The notes: a model not told the origin generated them from the sequence alone. Positions 22,692 to 34,600 are shown, counted from the stretch's first letter. The stretch: 64,000 nt of DNA from Melampsora larici-populina 98AG31 (GCF_000204055.1 NW_006768787.1:550309-614308); one strand, 5' to 3'. Numbers and translations: made by a program.

Positions 22692-22990
22692 TAGTATTGC
22701 TATATGTAATTGCTGATTAAATACAGAAGTGAGATTCCCTCAAGTTCTTTGACCTTCAGGCAAACTGTGATGAAATGTAGGGTCAAATTCATGCTCAAAT
22801 TGACTGATATTCATTTAAATAATGATTTCAAAAATTCTCTACCATTAATTTCTTGACAGTCTTTCTAGAACCAACCATTCACACAATTACATAGATAAAT
22901 ATGTCTTGTGAAGGAAGGCTGTAGGGGACAAAAATGTAGAGAATAATATTGCAGAAAGGAATGTAGGACTGAATAAATAAATTTAAATTC

Positions 22991-24420
22991 ATAAATCCCC
23001 ACTCTTCAAGCAAAATGTCAGCGCTTATGCCTTACATTCAAGAATCATAAGGCTGAGCTTTTGCTTGAGGGTAGGGCTTTACAAGCTTACACTTATATAC
23101 AACAAACCCCAGTTTCAGCCACCAGAAATCTTTCAAAATCATGACTCGCTTGCAAGGTGCACATTATGATTCATTATTTTCAACCATCATGTCCTCTCTT
23201 TATACTCCAGGTTTCCCCCTCATTTTCCATTTCCCTGTTCTCCCATACCACTTTAAAGTTTTATCACTGTGGAATGCAACTTGAGGTCAATAGTTGTCAA
23301 ATTTGGTGTCGGCATAATCCCAAACTTGGAAGTCTTATCTTCCAGCTTGAAGTCAGTCGACACATAAAGCACCCCCTCCGCTCTTTGTATTCCTTCAACT
23401 CTGTTGTATCCCCCATCTGGCTTTTAAAATATTTCCAAATTCACTTAGTCAAAGTCAAACCTCACTGTAGGACTATTTTGAATGCAACAACTCTCACCTA
23501 TTCCTACGCTATGCATTGGTTTTCCCTCCATCTATCCTTTTCTCTATTTCATTCACATTCACTACGCTCTCCATTCACACAGAGGCTCTCTTTGTGTTTG
23601 ACACTTATCCTTCCCCCTGTCATTTCATCTTTTTTACTTTTCAAATATGCATCATTATGCATTCAATGAATGCTGCAAAAGACCCGCTGATAGAATAACC
23701 GTCTTCATCCGATTCACTAGCTTCTGTCACCCATTTTGATTGTCATTATCCATCATTTTTTAATTTCATTTGTGGACACTATTTTATCATTTTGCTACCT
23801 CAAAATTTTGTCTTAGTCTACGTATGTTGCTCCTCTAAACTTCTACAGCAAGCTAATTTCATTTTCATGTTTTATTGCCGTCACATTTCACCTTCCAGAA
23901 GAAGAATATCTGCAATCAAGTCAGAACATTCATCACTTCATTTATCTTGAAACATTCAAAACACATCAAATCAACCATCAATTTATTCATCTTGAAATAT
24001 TCAATTCATATCAAAACTTGGATCAATTTGTAATGTTCTAAACCAGAATCAGAATCACAAACAATCATTCAATATGGTTCATTAGCCTCAACATTAACAA
24101 CCATCTTACCCACTCTTAATCTCAATCCAAACTCTAGAAAAAACATAAACAGAAGTTAAATCTAAATGTGACTTTGAATCTAATCAAGAATTGAGCTACT
24201 TAAAAAACCAGACCACCTGAACCAATTCTAATTACTATTGGAACTCAAACAGATGTCACCATGAGTTTGATTTGTTACCTAGATCACATACTACATATCT
24301 CACTCCACATGATCCCAGAATTTCATCAAGATCAAATCAAGAACATCTCAAGACAATTTTGAGTTCTCAATCTAAATCAAACTTTGAACTTGACCTTCTT
24401 AACTATTGATCAGCTTCTCA
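22991..24420. other. unannotated insertion DNA
   Basis: A 170-codon open frame at 23157-23669 is rich in Phe, Ser, Leu and His and lacks recognisable domains or splice context. It looks like pyrimidine-rich DNA read by chance. No gene is supported. Confidence 0.35.
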
Positions 24421-25307
24421 CACTGCAAAAATAATGTGTTTTTCCATGGCGAAAAATGATTGATTCTGGTATTTAAAATGCCTTGCTTGATATTGGCCCA
24501 AAAAATCTGAAAAAATCTGGTAAGGCAAAATGTGCTATTTTCTTCCAGTTGGGAGATTTTGGTCATTGTAAAAAAATTCTAGCACTCAGTTTGGTGATGT
24601 TCAAAATTTTTGTGGATCAACACATAAATATGCAGCACCAAAGCACTAAATTCACCCTTCAATAGTGACAAGAAAAATCTGAAAAAAAAATTACAAGTGG
24701 AGGACAATATCCCCTTTGTTGAACGTTTTTTTCAGAATTTTTCTGGCTCAGTATACAAGTCATCACATGTGTGTAATTTTAGGTACTTAAACGCTACTGC
24801 CATATGTACAAGGCTCCAAAACCACCCAAAAAAAATTTTACAGCACAACCAAGGATGCAAGATCATCTGTACATGGTTTGAAGACAGTGTGTGGAATTTT
24901 GATGCCCCTGTGAACCAAAATGCATTTGAACTTTATTTGGCAGATTTTTAATGTTCTAACCTGCATGTATCCAAGACAAAGGCATCAAAAAATCCGAAAA
25001 AAACACCACACATCACAAAGGGGATTTCTGATCTCTTCTGATTTTTCCGGATTTTTTGGACTTCTTTGAGAGGGAAAAAGCTGGTAAAAACATTAAAAAT
25101 TGCTTGCTGGGTTCATGCTGAGTATGAGGCTTTGAGCAACGTCAAAAATACGTTGCAGGACAAAGAGTGTTGTATTTCTCTCCAGATCTTTTTCCAAGCG
25201 TTTTGGGCCACAACTGGGCCCACAATTCCAGGTACAATTTTTTGTCAATCATTTTTCCAAAAATGCAATCATTTTTCACTAGGGAGAAACACATTCTTTT
25301 CACAGTG
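24421..25307. mobile_element. 887 bp MITE with CACTG ends and TCA duplication, CACTA/EnSpm type
   Basis: The left end CACTGCAAAAATAATGTG at 24421 and the right end (reverse complement CACTGTGAAAAGAATGTG) at 25307 continue inward with GTGAAAAATGATTG-like sequence. TCA flanks both sides (24418-24420 and 25308-25310). CACT-starting termini with a 3 bp duplication are typical of CACTA transposons. No transposase frame is present. Short AAAAAATCTGAAAAAA-type repeats inside resemble subterminal motifs. It could in principle be mobilised by a Tnp2-type transposase such as the one at 45703-48909. Confidence 0.75.
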
Positions 25308-25310
25308 TCA

Positions 25311-26474
25311 TCTTCATCAATGATTTCAATCTGATCAAGTTACTCAACTATTTAAGCACGTTCCATTACATCAATCTGAATCATTTTAACATGTTCCATC
25401 ACATTCATCAAATCAAACTCAAACTCAATCATTGAATCCTTTTCATAACTCAACTCAGTTAACTGAACATCATTCACTCTCAACTCTTCCCTCACCTTAA
25501 ATTCAACTTTATCTTCTTTACTGGATCCTCATCTTCAAATCCAACTTTATTACCACATATTATTTTTTCATGTAGATGAGAGAAGGTACAGAAAAGGTTT
25601 TTTGTGATGGTATTCCATTTTCATTCATCCTACACACACTCCATCTTTATTCAATCCAAACATATCTCCTACCTTGTAACATCACGAGATATTTGGAACT
25701 TGTAACTCAAGTTTAAAGTGATACAAGATTTTGAAGACAAAAATATACATTATTCATCAACACATGCTAAATTTGAAAATGCCTTTCAAAGATACAAACA
25801 AACTCACCAAAACCACAATGATGAGATATAGAATTGATATCATAAACATTGGTATGATGATTATATCATTATACAAAATCTTGACTATGATGAAAACAAA
25901 AAAACCTTGGGACCAAAATAACCTTCATCCAAACATAAAACAATCCCTGTAAATGTACACACTTTGAGCTGTGGTGAGAGTTGATGTGTCTTTTGTTGAT
26001 ATATAGTGTTTCTTGGTCACAAATCACCTACATCACTCATACTACATTCATTACTCATGGGATTAAGTAGTCTCAAGCACCCTTTCCTTGAACATTCCCT
26101 TCTGGTTTATCAATTATGATGGATCTTATGCTACCATGACCTTACTTCACTCATTGGTTCATATGAGTTATTCTGAAACTTCTATACCTTATGCTGCACA
26201 AATGCTTAAAACTAATTTTGAAATCCCCTAATCTCCTTGTGAATTGAGTATATGGTCACAGTTGTATTGTATTGAGCTTTTGATGGAGGTTACACGGTTT
26301 GTATTTTGACACACAATAATGCAATAAGTCAAGCATGGAGCATATATCCCAATTGCTTATCCTATTTTATATCTTTGTTCTCCTTCCTGACTTAAGCCTC
26401 CAGCCATCTGGACCATAAGGATCAACTTGCTACTTATTGATTGTAGAGGCAGGCAAGCCTGCCTAAGCTCTAGT
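25311..26474. other. unannotated AT-rich DNA
   Basis: No gene is supported. A short palindrome, GGCAGGCAAGCCTGCC, lies at 26448-26463 just before family A similarity resumes and may mark an element end. Confidence 0.35.
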
Positions 26475-26874
26475 TGTATATGTATATTAAAAAAGATTGA
26501 AGATATCCAAGAGCCAAGTTTTGATTATAGTACCAAAATATTGTTTTTTATCCGTGATTTTGTCTCAAACCTCAATAACTCAGTCAATTGATATGGTAAA
26601 GGTTAATGAAATATATCCTCTTGATCTGTGAATACAGGAGCAGGTGGTCATATATCTATTTTGACATATGAGTGCATTGGAATCTTGGTGGTATGACAGG
26701 TGGATGACCCCCGCAGGGATATCATGTTAAAATCCGGTCAAAGTCCTTGTGAACTCAGTGGTAGTGGCTGGCATGCCAGTGACTGGTATCTGGGGGCTGT
26801 GATTGGAAACTAGGGCACCCAAAGGGATCAAAGATCATGTTAGCTGTATCTTTCTCAACATGTTTATGATGGGG

Positions 26875-27200
26875 ATCCTTATAGTTGGAATCCTGCAAAG
26901 ATATGAGGGATTGTAGAATTGAAATCACCCCCTTGTCACCCATTAGCCAAATTCCAATATCTGTTACAGGTTGTGATCTGGTGAGCCCAGAGGTTTTTTG
27001 TTAGTACAATCAACAAGTTTAACACTAAAAATACAAAAAAAAGACTCATGTTGAAGGTCTCAACCAGGGGAAAAATATGCATTTCTTTTTGTATTTTTCT
27101 CTCTCTTCCTAGCTGCTCAATATTTTTGTGTGTCAGTATTTATATTTTCTGCCCAGAAAATATTATGTTATGTGCAGTGACAATTACTCTAACTGATCAT
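26875..27200 (+). repeat. interspersed repeat family D, copy 1
   Basis: Matches 35520-35815 in inverted orientation. Shared stretches include CTTGTCACCCATTAGCCAAA, CTGTTACAGGTTGT, GAGGTTTTTTGTT and ATATGCAT followed by TTTGTATTT-TCTC. No coding function. Confidence 0.7.
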
Positions 27201-27289
27201 GTATCTCTGCCAAATAATCTTTCATCAGGAATTAAACTGCAGCTTTGAAGGTGATGCAAAGAGTATACAATGATACCAGTTGTTTGGAA

Positions 27290-27795
27290 AAAGAAACAAA
27301 TCAGTTTTCATGATGAATCTTTACCTGTACAAACCAGATTGTTGAATTCACTTAAACTTTGGTCATTTTGAGTGGATTTAGAAGAATTGAATCTACACAA
27401 AAAATGTATGATTTGATTCTTGAATTAAAAATTGCTAATGCTAAGTAAGTCGACTGCTTTCAAATCTCTAGATCATGACGGAAATGGATTGATCAAGTAT
27501 ACTTTTGAATTTTTTTCTTGATAGATTGGTATTAATTATATGAACATTGGGAAGAATAATTTAAAGTATATGAAAGAGGAATTGAATTATCTTCATTTCC
27601 AATTGTATTTGAATTTTGGAATACATATTCATTATAAACAAGGTAACAAGATTGAAGGAGCAAGAGATTTATTTGAACAAGCCTTAGAGAATTGTCCAGA
27701 AAAGTTTATTAAACCAATCTTTTTACTTTGGGCTGAACTTCATGAGAATGCTAAAAGAGCTATGAGTGTACTTGAAAGAGCTACTACTAACTGAA
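27290..27795 (+). pseudogene. SYF1: SYF1 (XAB2) splicing-factor gene fragment, decayed
   Basis: The fragment encodes HAT-repeat protein similar to Syf1/XAB2, an NTC (Prp19-complex) component of the spliceosome. In order: VQTRLLNSLKLWSF (27335), a stop, VDLEE, then in another frame ESTQKMYDLILELKIANAK (27385), an intron, then EHWEE (stop) FKVYERGIE (27545), FEFWNTYS (27610), and in a further frame GARDLFEQALENCPEKF (27660) to RAMSVLERATT (27785). The splice signals are still present: GTAAGT at about 27446 and TTGATAG before 27526. The retained intron argues for DNA-level capture, not a retrocopy. Stops and two or more frame changes make it non-functional. Only a small middle part of the gene is present. 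Confidence 0.75.
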
Positions 27796-28399
27796 AGATT
27801 TGATGTAAGCTTTTTCACAATCTTATTCTATCTTCTGACTGTGCCACCGGTCTTGCTATGGTAGAGATTGTTAATTGTATTGATATATATTCATCTCATA
27901 TCATGAAAGATATGGATGTTTAGGATGATATATTTCCCTAGTTACCATAATTGTGTTCATCTAAAACTATGAGACAAAAAATACATATTGCAGTATTCAA
28001 TAATTTTGTTATATAAAAATTTCTCTGTGATGATAGCAGCAATATCATGGTAGATAACAATAACATTATCAATCTCAAAAACAATACTACCACCATTTCC
28101 AATGATATCAACAAGATTCTTACAAACTAAAATGATTCTGGGGGTAGAAAGAATACTGCCATGGCCCATTTTTGTACACAAGTTGTGTCCATATATCATT
28201 ATGAGGAAGCCAACTTTCTCTATCATTTCTCTGCAGTTGCTCGAGCGGCCATTGCACTGAAGTTGTTTTATTTTCTGGAGATCTCAGGAAGACTCTGCCA
28301 ATTGTTAGAAGGTCAAATCTCATGGATCAAGCAGCAGCAAGTTTGAAAGTGTTGTTTCTTTTGGACACACTGAATTTAAAAAGTCTGTAGACAGCATAT
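27796..28399. other. unannotated DNA after the SYF1 fragment
   Basis: No supported gene. A minus-strand frame rich in Ile at 27957-28226 lacks family features. Confidence 0.3.
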
Positions 28400-29612
28400 T
28401 GTCCAAATCGTTAGCAAAGAATATCTCTTCAATTGGCCTTCAAGTGCATGGCACCTTTTCCATCTAAAGGATTATCCTCACACAACAAAAGACGTGGTGA
28501 AGGTTATCTTGCAATCACCAGAACTTTCAGATGTGCTTTGAACTCGAAGACCCAAGAAACCAGCTGTCATGCTTCACCATCTTTTGGCATTATACCATGG
28601 TCTAGACAACTTGTCACCAAAGGAATTAGCAATTCTAGATTGTGTACTAGTTGCATTTGTGGGAATGGACATATTATCAGAGTTCAAGTATGACAAGCCA
28701 AGAGGCTCACCAGCATGGATTAATTTGGTGCTAGCTAGTAATGCTATCCGCCCTGCTCAAGGGTTGTCTCATAAATACATTAGTATGAGGAACAAAGACT
28801 GCAAAACCAGGCTTTCACCAACAAATTTTTCTCAACACACAATCTAATTGTCTATGCCCAGTTCAAGCTATTGTGAGGCAACTATCATCATGCAAAGACA
28901 ACAACAATGCTTTATTTGGCTACCAAGACATCAACAGCAGTAGAATTAGAAGCAATCTAACAAGGTTTTCAGTTTTTTCAAGGTGCAAGCAGATATGACA
29001 CTCTCATGGATGGGATAAGATATCAGGACACACTGCTTTAGGTGTTTCACATGATGCTTCTAGAATTAGGATCTGGTGATTTGCAGAAAGACTTTGCTGA
29101 GGAAGTATGTTTAGGCCGTTGCTATTTGACGCACCAACGCAAACAATGTATGTGTAGGTTTTTTGTACGCCTACATGGGTTTTCCCACAATTCTACACCT
29201 ACATTGAGTATGTAGGTGCCGAAATCCTTGATGATACCCCTACATTCTCTGTAGGCGTACTGAAATGGCACCTACATTCAAAATTTCAAATATAGGTGTC
29301 ATTTCCCTACGCCTACATGATGTGGACACTGTAAAAATGACGCCTACATGTAAAAATTTCAAAATTAGGTGTCCTTTCAGTACACCTACATTTTGAAATC
29401 CCAATGTAGGCGTCATTTTTGCACACCTACATTTTGATTCTGAGATGTAGGCGTATGAAAATGACGCCTGCATTTGAATTTTGACATGTAGGCATAAGAA
29501 AATGACACCTACATTTGAAATTTCAGATGTACGGATCAATTCCTTACGCCTACAAGGGATTTGGCACCCATACATAACACCATTTCACCTACCACAAGCA
29601 CGTTTTTGACCT

Positions 29613-29998
29613 GCAAAGAGGATATCGGAAGACGGGAAACCCATTTCAAGATGCAAAGAGGATATCAGAGGACAGAAAACCCATTTCAAGATGTGAGGAG
29701 GTCTGAGGACAGAAAACCCATTTTGAGATGTGAAGCGGATATCAGAGGATGGGAAACACATTTCAATATGCAAACAGGATACTGGAGGACAGGAAACACA
29801 TTTCAAGATGCAAAGGGGATATTGTAGGATGGGAAACACATTTCCAGATGCAAAGAGGGTATTGGAGGATGGGAAGCACATTTTGAGATGCAAAGAGGAT
29901 ATTGGAGGACAGAAAGCCCATTCATTGATGCAAATAAGATATTGGAGGACAGGAAACACATTTTGAGATATGAAATGGTTACCAGGGGATGGGAAAGG
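29613..29998 (+). repeat. 40 bp tandem array, left inner arm
   Basis: About nine units of the form GCAAAGAGGATAT / GGAGGA-GGGAAAC / CATTTCAAGAT. The unit length is not divisible by three. The array starts with TTTTTGACCTGCAAA, mirrored at the right arm end. Confidence 0.85.
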
Positions 29999-30130
29999 TG
30001 TGATTGATGATTTGATTTGGCCTGAGCTTTGGGTTTTCCATTTGTGAGATGTGTCATTTTTCTCCATTTAATGTGAGTGATGAGAGGTATTACAATGCAA
30101 AATATCTGCCGAAACCATTACAACAATTCT

Positions 30131-30400
30131 CCCGTCCTCCAATATCCCCTTTGCATCTTGAAATGGGTTTCCCATCCTCCAATATCCTCTTTGCATCTCA
30201 AAATGTGTTTCCTGTCCTCTGATATCCTCTTAACATCTCAGAATGGGTTTCCCATCCTTCAATATCTTCTTTGCATCTTGAAATGTGTTTCCCGTCCTCC
30301 AATATCCTCTTTGCCTCTTGAAATGGGTTTCCCGTCCTCCGATATCCTCTTCACAATCTTGAAATGGGTTTCCCGTCCTCCAATATCCTATTTGCAGGTC
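30131..30400 (-). repeat. 40 bp tandem array, right inner arm (inverted)
   Basis: Six to seven units of the same 40 bp motif in reverse complement (CCTCCAATATCCTCTTTGC / ATCTTGAAATG / GGTTTCCC). The array ends TTTGCAGGTCAAAAA, the mirror of the left array start. About 130 bp of unique DNA lies between the arrays. Confidence 0.85.
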
Positions 30401-31250
30401 AAAAACACTCTTTTAGTAGGTGGATGGTGTTATGTGTGGGTGCCAAATCCTTTCAGGCGCGTATTTGACCAGGTTGACAATGTATGTGTACAAATTTTAT
30501 GCCTACAAGAGGATATAGGTGTACAAGGATTACACCTACATCCTGTTTTTAGAATGTGGGTGCATTTTTGTACGCCTGCATGGAAACTCCAAATGTAGGC
30601 GTACAAAAACAAAGCCTACATTCAAGATTTCCAAATGTCGGTGTTGTTTCTGCACACCTACATTCTGAAACAAGGATGTAGGTGTATTTTTCGGTTCACC
30701 TACATGGTTTGGATGGGTGCATCAAATAGCAATGACCTATGTTCGATGTATTGCAATGTTACAATCTTCCAGCCTCCCCTGTTGATGCAAATATTAGCCA
30801 AGGTCAGCTTCCTTTGAATATTTCCAAGCTCCCCAATGGAATGAGACTTAGTTGCCTTTTTCTCTGCATAATACATCATTTTTCACTGGTCACCCCAACA
30901 GGAAGGCATATGGCTGGGGCATTAGAAAAGATATTGCAAAGCTCTTCCCTCAGGAGGGCCCTGAAAACAATCAATGTGTAAGAGTAAGAGTGATGATCAT
31001 TGGTTGAAAGCGTAAAAGTTCCAATCTTACTTCTAGAAGATGAGGGGCAATTTGATTGATAGGCCAGGACATTGATGAAGACAAATCTGTCTTTCAAAGG
31101 CAACATCAGCTGAGAATTTCTATGGAGAAGAATGGCTACGCACAGGATGTTCTTGCAGATATGGCCATATTGAAAATCTTTGCATGTACACTCTGGAAAT
31201 TTGCCAGCAGAAACCTTGTAGACCTATTGGATTGGAGCAAAAGAAGGTAA

Positions 31251-32056
31251 GCTAAAGATCAAAGCGCGTTGAAATGGAGGAGAAAGATGTACCTTGAAAG
31301 TATTGCCACATATCACAAATCTTTTTTCCAAAGTGCCAATGATGGTAGGAGAGCCTAGAAGAAAAATGCTTTCTTGCTTGACCCTTGCAAGCCGCTCTTG
31401 AACTGCCTGTGGATGGTCAAGGAGGTCATCAGAAAGCATATTTATTCAAGAATTGTGGAAATTGAGATATGACTAACAAAGGGACAAGAGGATCTTCATC
31501 TTTCTGCTCTTTTCTCATCTGCTGCCTTGGGAGATTTGAAGGTTTTGCCTTCAAGGTGGGGGTTGTATCTTTTGTTTGTGGAAGCATGATGAGACATGTG
31601 GTTTGAAAAATCAAGATGTGAGATGTGTTTATTTTTAATTTCTCTTTACTTTGCCTTTTACCTCTGCCTTTTACTCACAACATCATTGTTTTACTTCTTC
31701 CTGACTTTCTTGATCCCTGTTGACCGCAACTCACTCTAGCATTTTTCTGACCATTCTCTATTTCACCATAAATTTCAATACTTCAATATCCTCTTCACTG
31801 AACTCTAGCTGCTCATCAATCCATTCTTTTGAAATCTAGCTGCCAATTGGTCTATTCTTTTCTAGCAGCATAGCCTGATCCCTTCCTGAACTCTAGCTGC
31901 CAATTGATCTCATCTTTCCAATCCATCTCATCTCTTTCAATTGCTCTCTTCACTGCAACCTACCTCCTTTCATAACCTGAGTGAGTTAAGCAAGCCTTTA
32001 CTGCCTTCTTTGCTCCAATGAACTGTGACTAACTTTCTTTAAACCACGCAGCCATC
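31251..32056. other. unannotated DNA upstream of the recombinase-like pseudogene
   Basis: Pyrimidine-rich stretches with repeated CTAGCTGCC-AATTG motifs at 31800-31930. No supported gene. Confidence 0.35.
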
Positions 32057-34600
32057 ATGCCATACAGGCTTGCGGCAATAGTTGAGCGTGGCATAATCAG
32101 TGTTCCAGTGGAGTTAGTACCCACCTACAACAGCCCTACTGCTTCATCAACACAAAAAGCCCGAAAGGATGATTTTGATTACTTCAAAGCTATTCAAGCA
32201 CAAACCTACAAAGACCTGGACAAAAAAGCTTTCTTGGCTAAAGTGCCCACTCTCTTAGAGCTTCAGACTTGTATTCACAGCCCCCAAGTACTTGGATCTG
32301 GCAGGCCAGAGCCTCCCACTGACTCCATACAAGATACATGAAAGATTCAGAAGGATTTCAAAATGACTTCAACATAATATCATGTGGGGCCATTTGCCTG
32401 TCCAACCATCAAAAGTCCAATGTCATCATATGACATCAAATCTGTACACACCTGCACCTTTATTCACAGAACAATGATATATAGTCTATTAAACTTTATC
32501 ATGTAAATTGACTGAGTAATTGAGGTTTGAAAAAAAATCACAGATAAAAAATACTATCTTTGTACTATACATACAATTGGGATGTTGAATATCTTCAATC
32601 TTTGTCAACATACATAGATATTAAATTTGATAATATTTTCCGCACTATGTTTCTCCACATTTCTGTTCCCTACAGCGTTTGTCAATGGGTAGTATTTTTA
32701 TATGTAATTGCAGAGTATATACAGAAGTTGGATTTTCTGAAGTTCTTTGACCTTGAGGGAAATTTTGATGGAATGTCGGGCAAAAGTTAGGCACAAATAG
32801 ACTGATATGAATGTAGATAATGATTTCCAAAAGTTTTGGCCATCAATTTATTCATATCCTTCCTAGAATCAACAAATCAAGGAAAGATTGGACTGCTCAT
32901 GTAGAATTCACAATTACATATAGAAATATGCCTTTTGGACAAAGGCTGCCAAAATAAGAAATGTAGAGAAGTGTATTGTACGGTGGAATATGAAATTGAT
33001 TTTATATGTATATTGATAAAGATATAAGATATCCAAGATCTCAGTCTTATGTATAGTATAAAATAGTATTTTTTATCCATGACTCTGTTTCAAACCTCAA
33101 TACCTCAGTCAATTTACATGATAAAGTTTAATAGACTAAATCTTCTTGATCTGTGAATACAGGAGCAGGTGTGTATGGATTTATGATGTCATATGATGAC
33201 ATTGGAATTTTGGTGGTCAGACAGGCAAATGGAAGTAATTTGAAATCTTTCCAAATCTTTCATGAAGGTGTGGTAGTCTCTGGCCTGCCAGAGCCTAGTA
33301 GCTGAGGGATGTGATTGCCAATATGGCTGGCATGACAATCTTTGCTGGATTTATGCAACCAAGGATTCAGAGAAAGGGCAAGATTTCTTTTGCTACCATT
33401 GTTGGTTACATGAAGTTGATTAGAGAATGGATCACTCTCAACTTTCACAATGTGAAACCCAATGCATGTGACAAGGCAAGCTACAGGACAACTTTAAGAA
33501 TGACACTTTTCTTGGGTCTTTCCCTGCTGAAGTTATTTCTATGATTGTCAGGCCCTGGGCTATCAAACAGTCACTCACATCCACAACTTCCTTCTCTTCC
33601 ACCTTCACCAAAGAGGGGCAACGAACTGGAATGTACCCATCTCTCAACTCTTGACCATCAACCTTGCAGTGGCAACCGGTTGCCACGTTGGGGGGGTCAC
33701 CTTAAGCCACCAGTATTTCAAAAATGAATGTCTTTTACATGAAGACATCATAATTACAGTCCAACCAACTACGCTCTCTATGGCTTGTTGTCACCAATAT
33801 TCCTCAAAAGATATTTTAGCTTGTGTTATTCATGTGAAGTATGACAAGGGGTATAAAGAAGTGAACAATCCTGAAAATAAAAACACTGTCATGTTGAAAA
33901 CCCTGGCGTTTGTCCAATTGTTTGGTTGCTGACTCATACCCTGCGACATGGACTGGTGGTTGGGTGGAATACAAAACACAATGTCTTGAACCATGCAGCC
34001 CTTTTGCAGGATGGACACGTCAAGTGGAAGTCACCTTCTTATCCAGCCATATTTGTGATGGACCATACACCTTATGGGTTAAAAATTGGAACTGCTGCAA
34101 GGATCAATCAAGCCTTGGAATCAATTCAACTGCTTCACAATATCTCTGGCTTGCTTCACTGCCTCACGTTTCATGGACTTTGTTGTGGGTTTGCCAAGGA
34201 CAACACAAATCTGCCAGAACATCTGAAACACAACTTCAATCCCGAAGCCGTGCGTCTTGGCCTAAATCATTCTTGACAGGCTTTCAATAAGGGCACAACT
34301 GACCTCTACACAGGATCTTCCAAATTTGACAACACTTTGGCTAGAAATATCTATGCAAAGGTCAATCCGCTGGAGCTTGGGATATTCCACCGTCAAGGGG
34401 AATCATTGGAATCCTGCTTCCCCAACCAGAAGCCAGATTTAGCCACCACACCCAGATTCTATGGAGATAATCCATATGGCACAAGCATTGGCTGCTCAAG
34501 TGGATGAGAATTGTGAGTGCCCAGTCAACTCTCCCTTTTTGAAATGACCTTGCTGACATCCTGCCCATTGCCAGACGTAATTGCACAGGCAGATCTTAAT
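32057..34600 (+). pseudogene. decayed tyrosine-recombinase-like gene (DUF3435/Crypton-like), interrupted by an element
   Basis: An open N-terminal piece (32057-32290, after an ATG at 32057) is cut by family A copy 3. After it, a helical segment (33311-33450, FAGFMQPRIQRKGKISF... IREWITLNF) looks like a core-binding region. The catalytic-like region at 33640-33910 has INLAVATGCHVGGVTLSHQY, LLHEDIIITV and VKYDKGYKEVNNPENKN, resembling the TG-R...Y.DI...KGY pattern of fungal DUF3435 recombinases. A frameshift near 33930 leads to a C-terminal part with HCLTFHGLCCGFAKD and GLNHSRQAFNKGTTDLYTG (to about 34320). The expected box I Arg is His (CAC). Family assignment is from motif memory, moderate at best. 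Confidence 0.45.
32291..33298 (+). mobile_element. family A, complete 1008 bp long-TIR element with TA duplication
   Basis: The ends are CTTGGATCTGGCAGGCCAGAG at 32291 and the reverse complement CTAGGCTCTGGCAGGCCAGAG at 33298, flanked by TA (32289-32290, 33299-33300), as in Tc1/mariner-type insertions. The arms are long (about 300 bp): CATGAAAGATT..., then CATTTGCCTGTC, GTCATCATATGACATC, CCTGC followed by TATTCACAG, and CATGTAAATTGACTGAG recur inverted. No transposase is encoded. It interrupts the recombinase-like pseudogene. Relatives: 5614-5795 and 21305-26795. Confidence 0.85.

Larger units (their letters stand above)
21305..26795 (+). mobile_element. family A long-TIR element, split by two insertions (composite)
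   Basis: Three blocks match the complete copy at 32291-33298 in the same order and orientation: 21305-21513 (left arm interior, GTCATGTAAATTGAC to TTTGTCAATGGGTAG), 22692-22990 (middle, ATGTAATTGC to ATGTAGAGAA) and 26475-26795 (right arm, TATATGTATATT to the end motif TGGCATGCCAGTGACTGG). The first gap is the LTR-like insertion at 21519-22691. The second, about 22990-26475, holds foreign DNA including a CACTA-ended MITE. The left terminus is missing next to family B. That all blocks were one element is inferred from order and orientation. Confidence 0.6.
29114..30737. mobile_element. 1624 bp foldback element with two nested layers of inverted tandem repeats
   Basis: The ends are GGCCGTTGCTATTTGACGCACC at 29114 and a close reverse complement ending at 30737, flanked by TATGTTTA (29106-29113) and TATGTTCG (30738-30745), a likely degraded 8 bp duplication. 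The outer layer on both sides consists of short units built on GTAGGCGTA / TACGCCTAC (about 29145-29575 and 30460-30715). The inner layer consists of 40 bp units in opposite orientation on the two sides. An 8 bp duplication suggests a hAT-like origin, but no transposase is present. All open frames inside are repeat by-products. Confidence 0.8.
28400..31250 (+). pseudogene. decayed unidentified coding region, interrupted by a 1.6 kb foldback element
   Basis: A coding-like stretch at 28569-28830 (LLALYHGLDNLSPKELAILDCV; KPRGSPAWINLVLASNAIRP) is followed by broken frames to GDLQKDFAEEVC at about 29105. After the element (29114-30737) the frame can be joined to SMYCNVTIFQPP at 30745, and further fragments occur to about 31250. 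I do not recognise the family. Its repeat-rich setting suggests another transposon-borne gene. Confidence 0.35.

Noticed and set aside
23157..23669. 170-codon plus-strand frame
   Set aside because: Pyrimidine-rich DNA giving a Phe/Ser/Leu/His-rich product without domain, splice or promoter support.
29561..30598. Several long open frames with internally repetitive products
   Set aside because: They translate 40 bp tandem units, which are not a multiple of three, on both strands.
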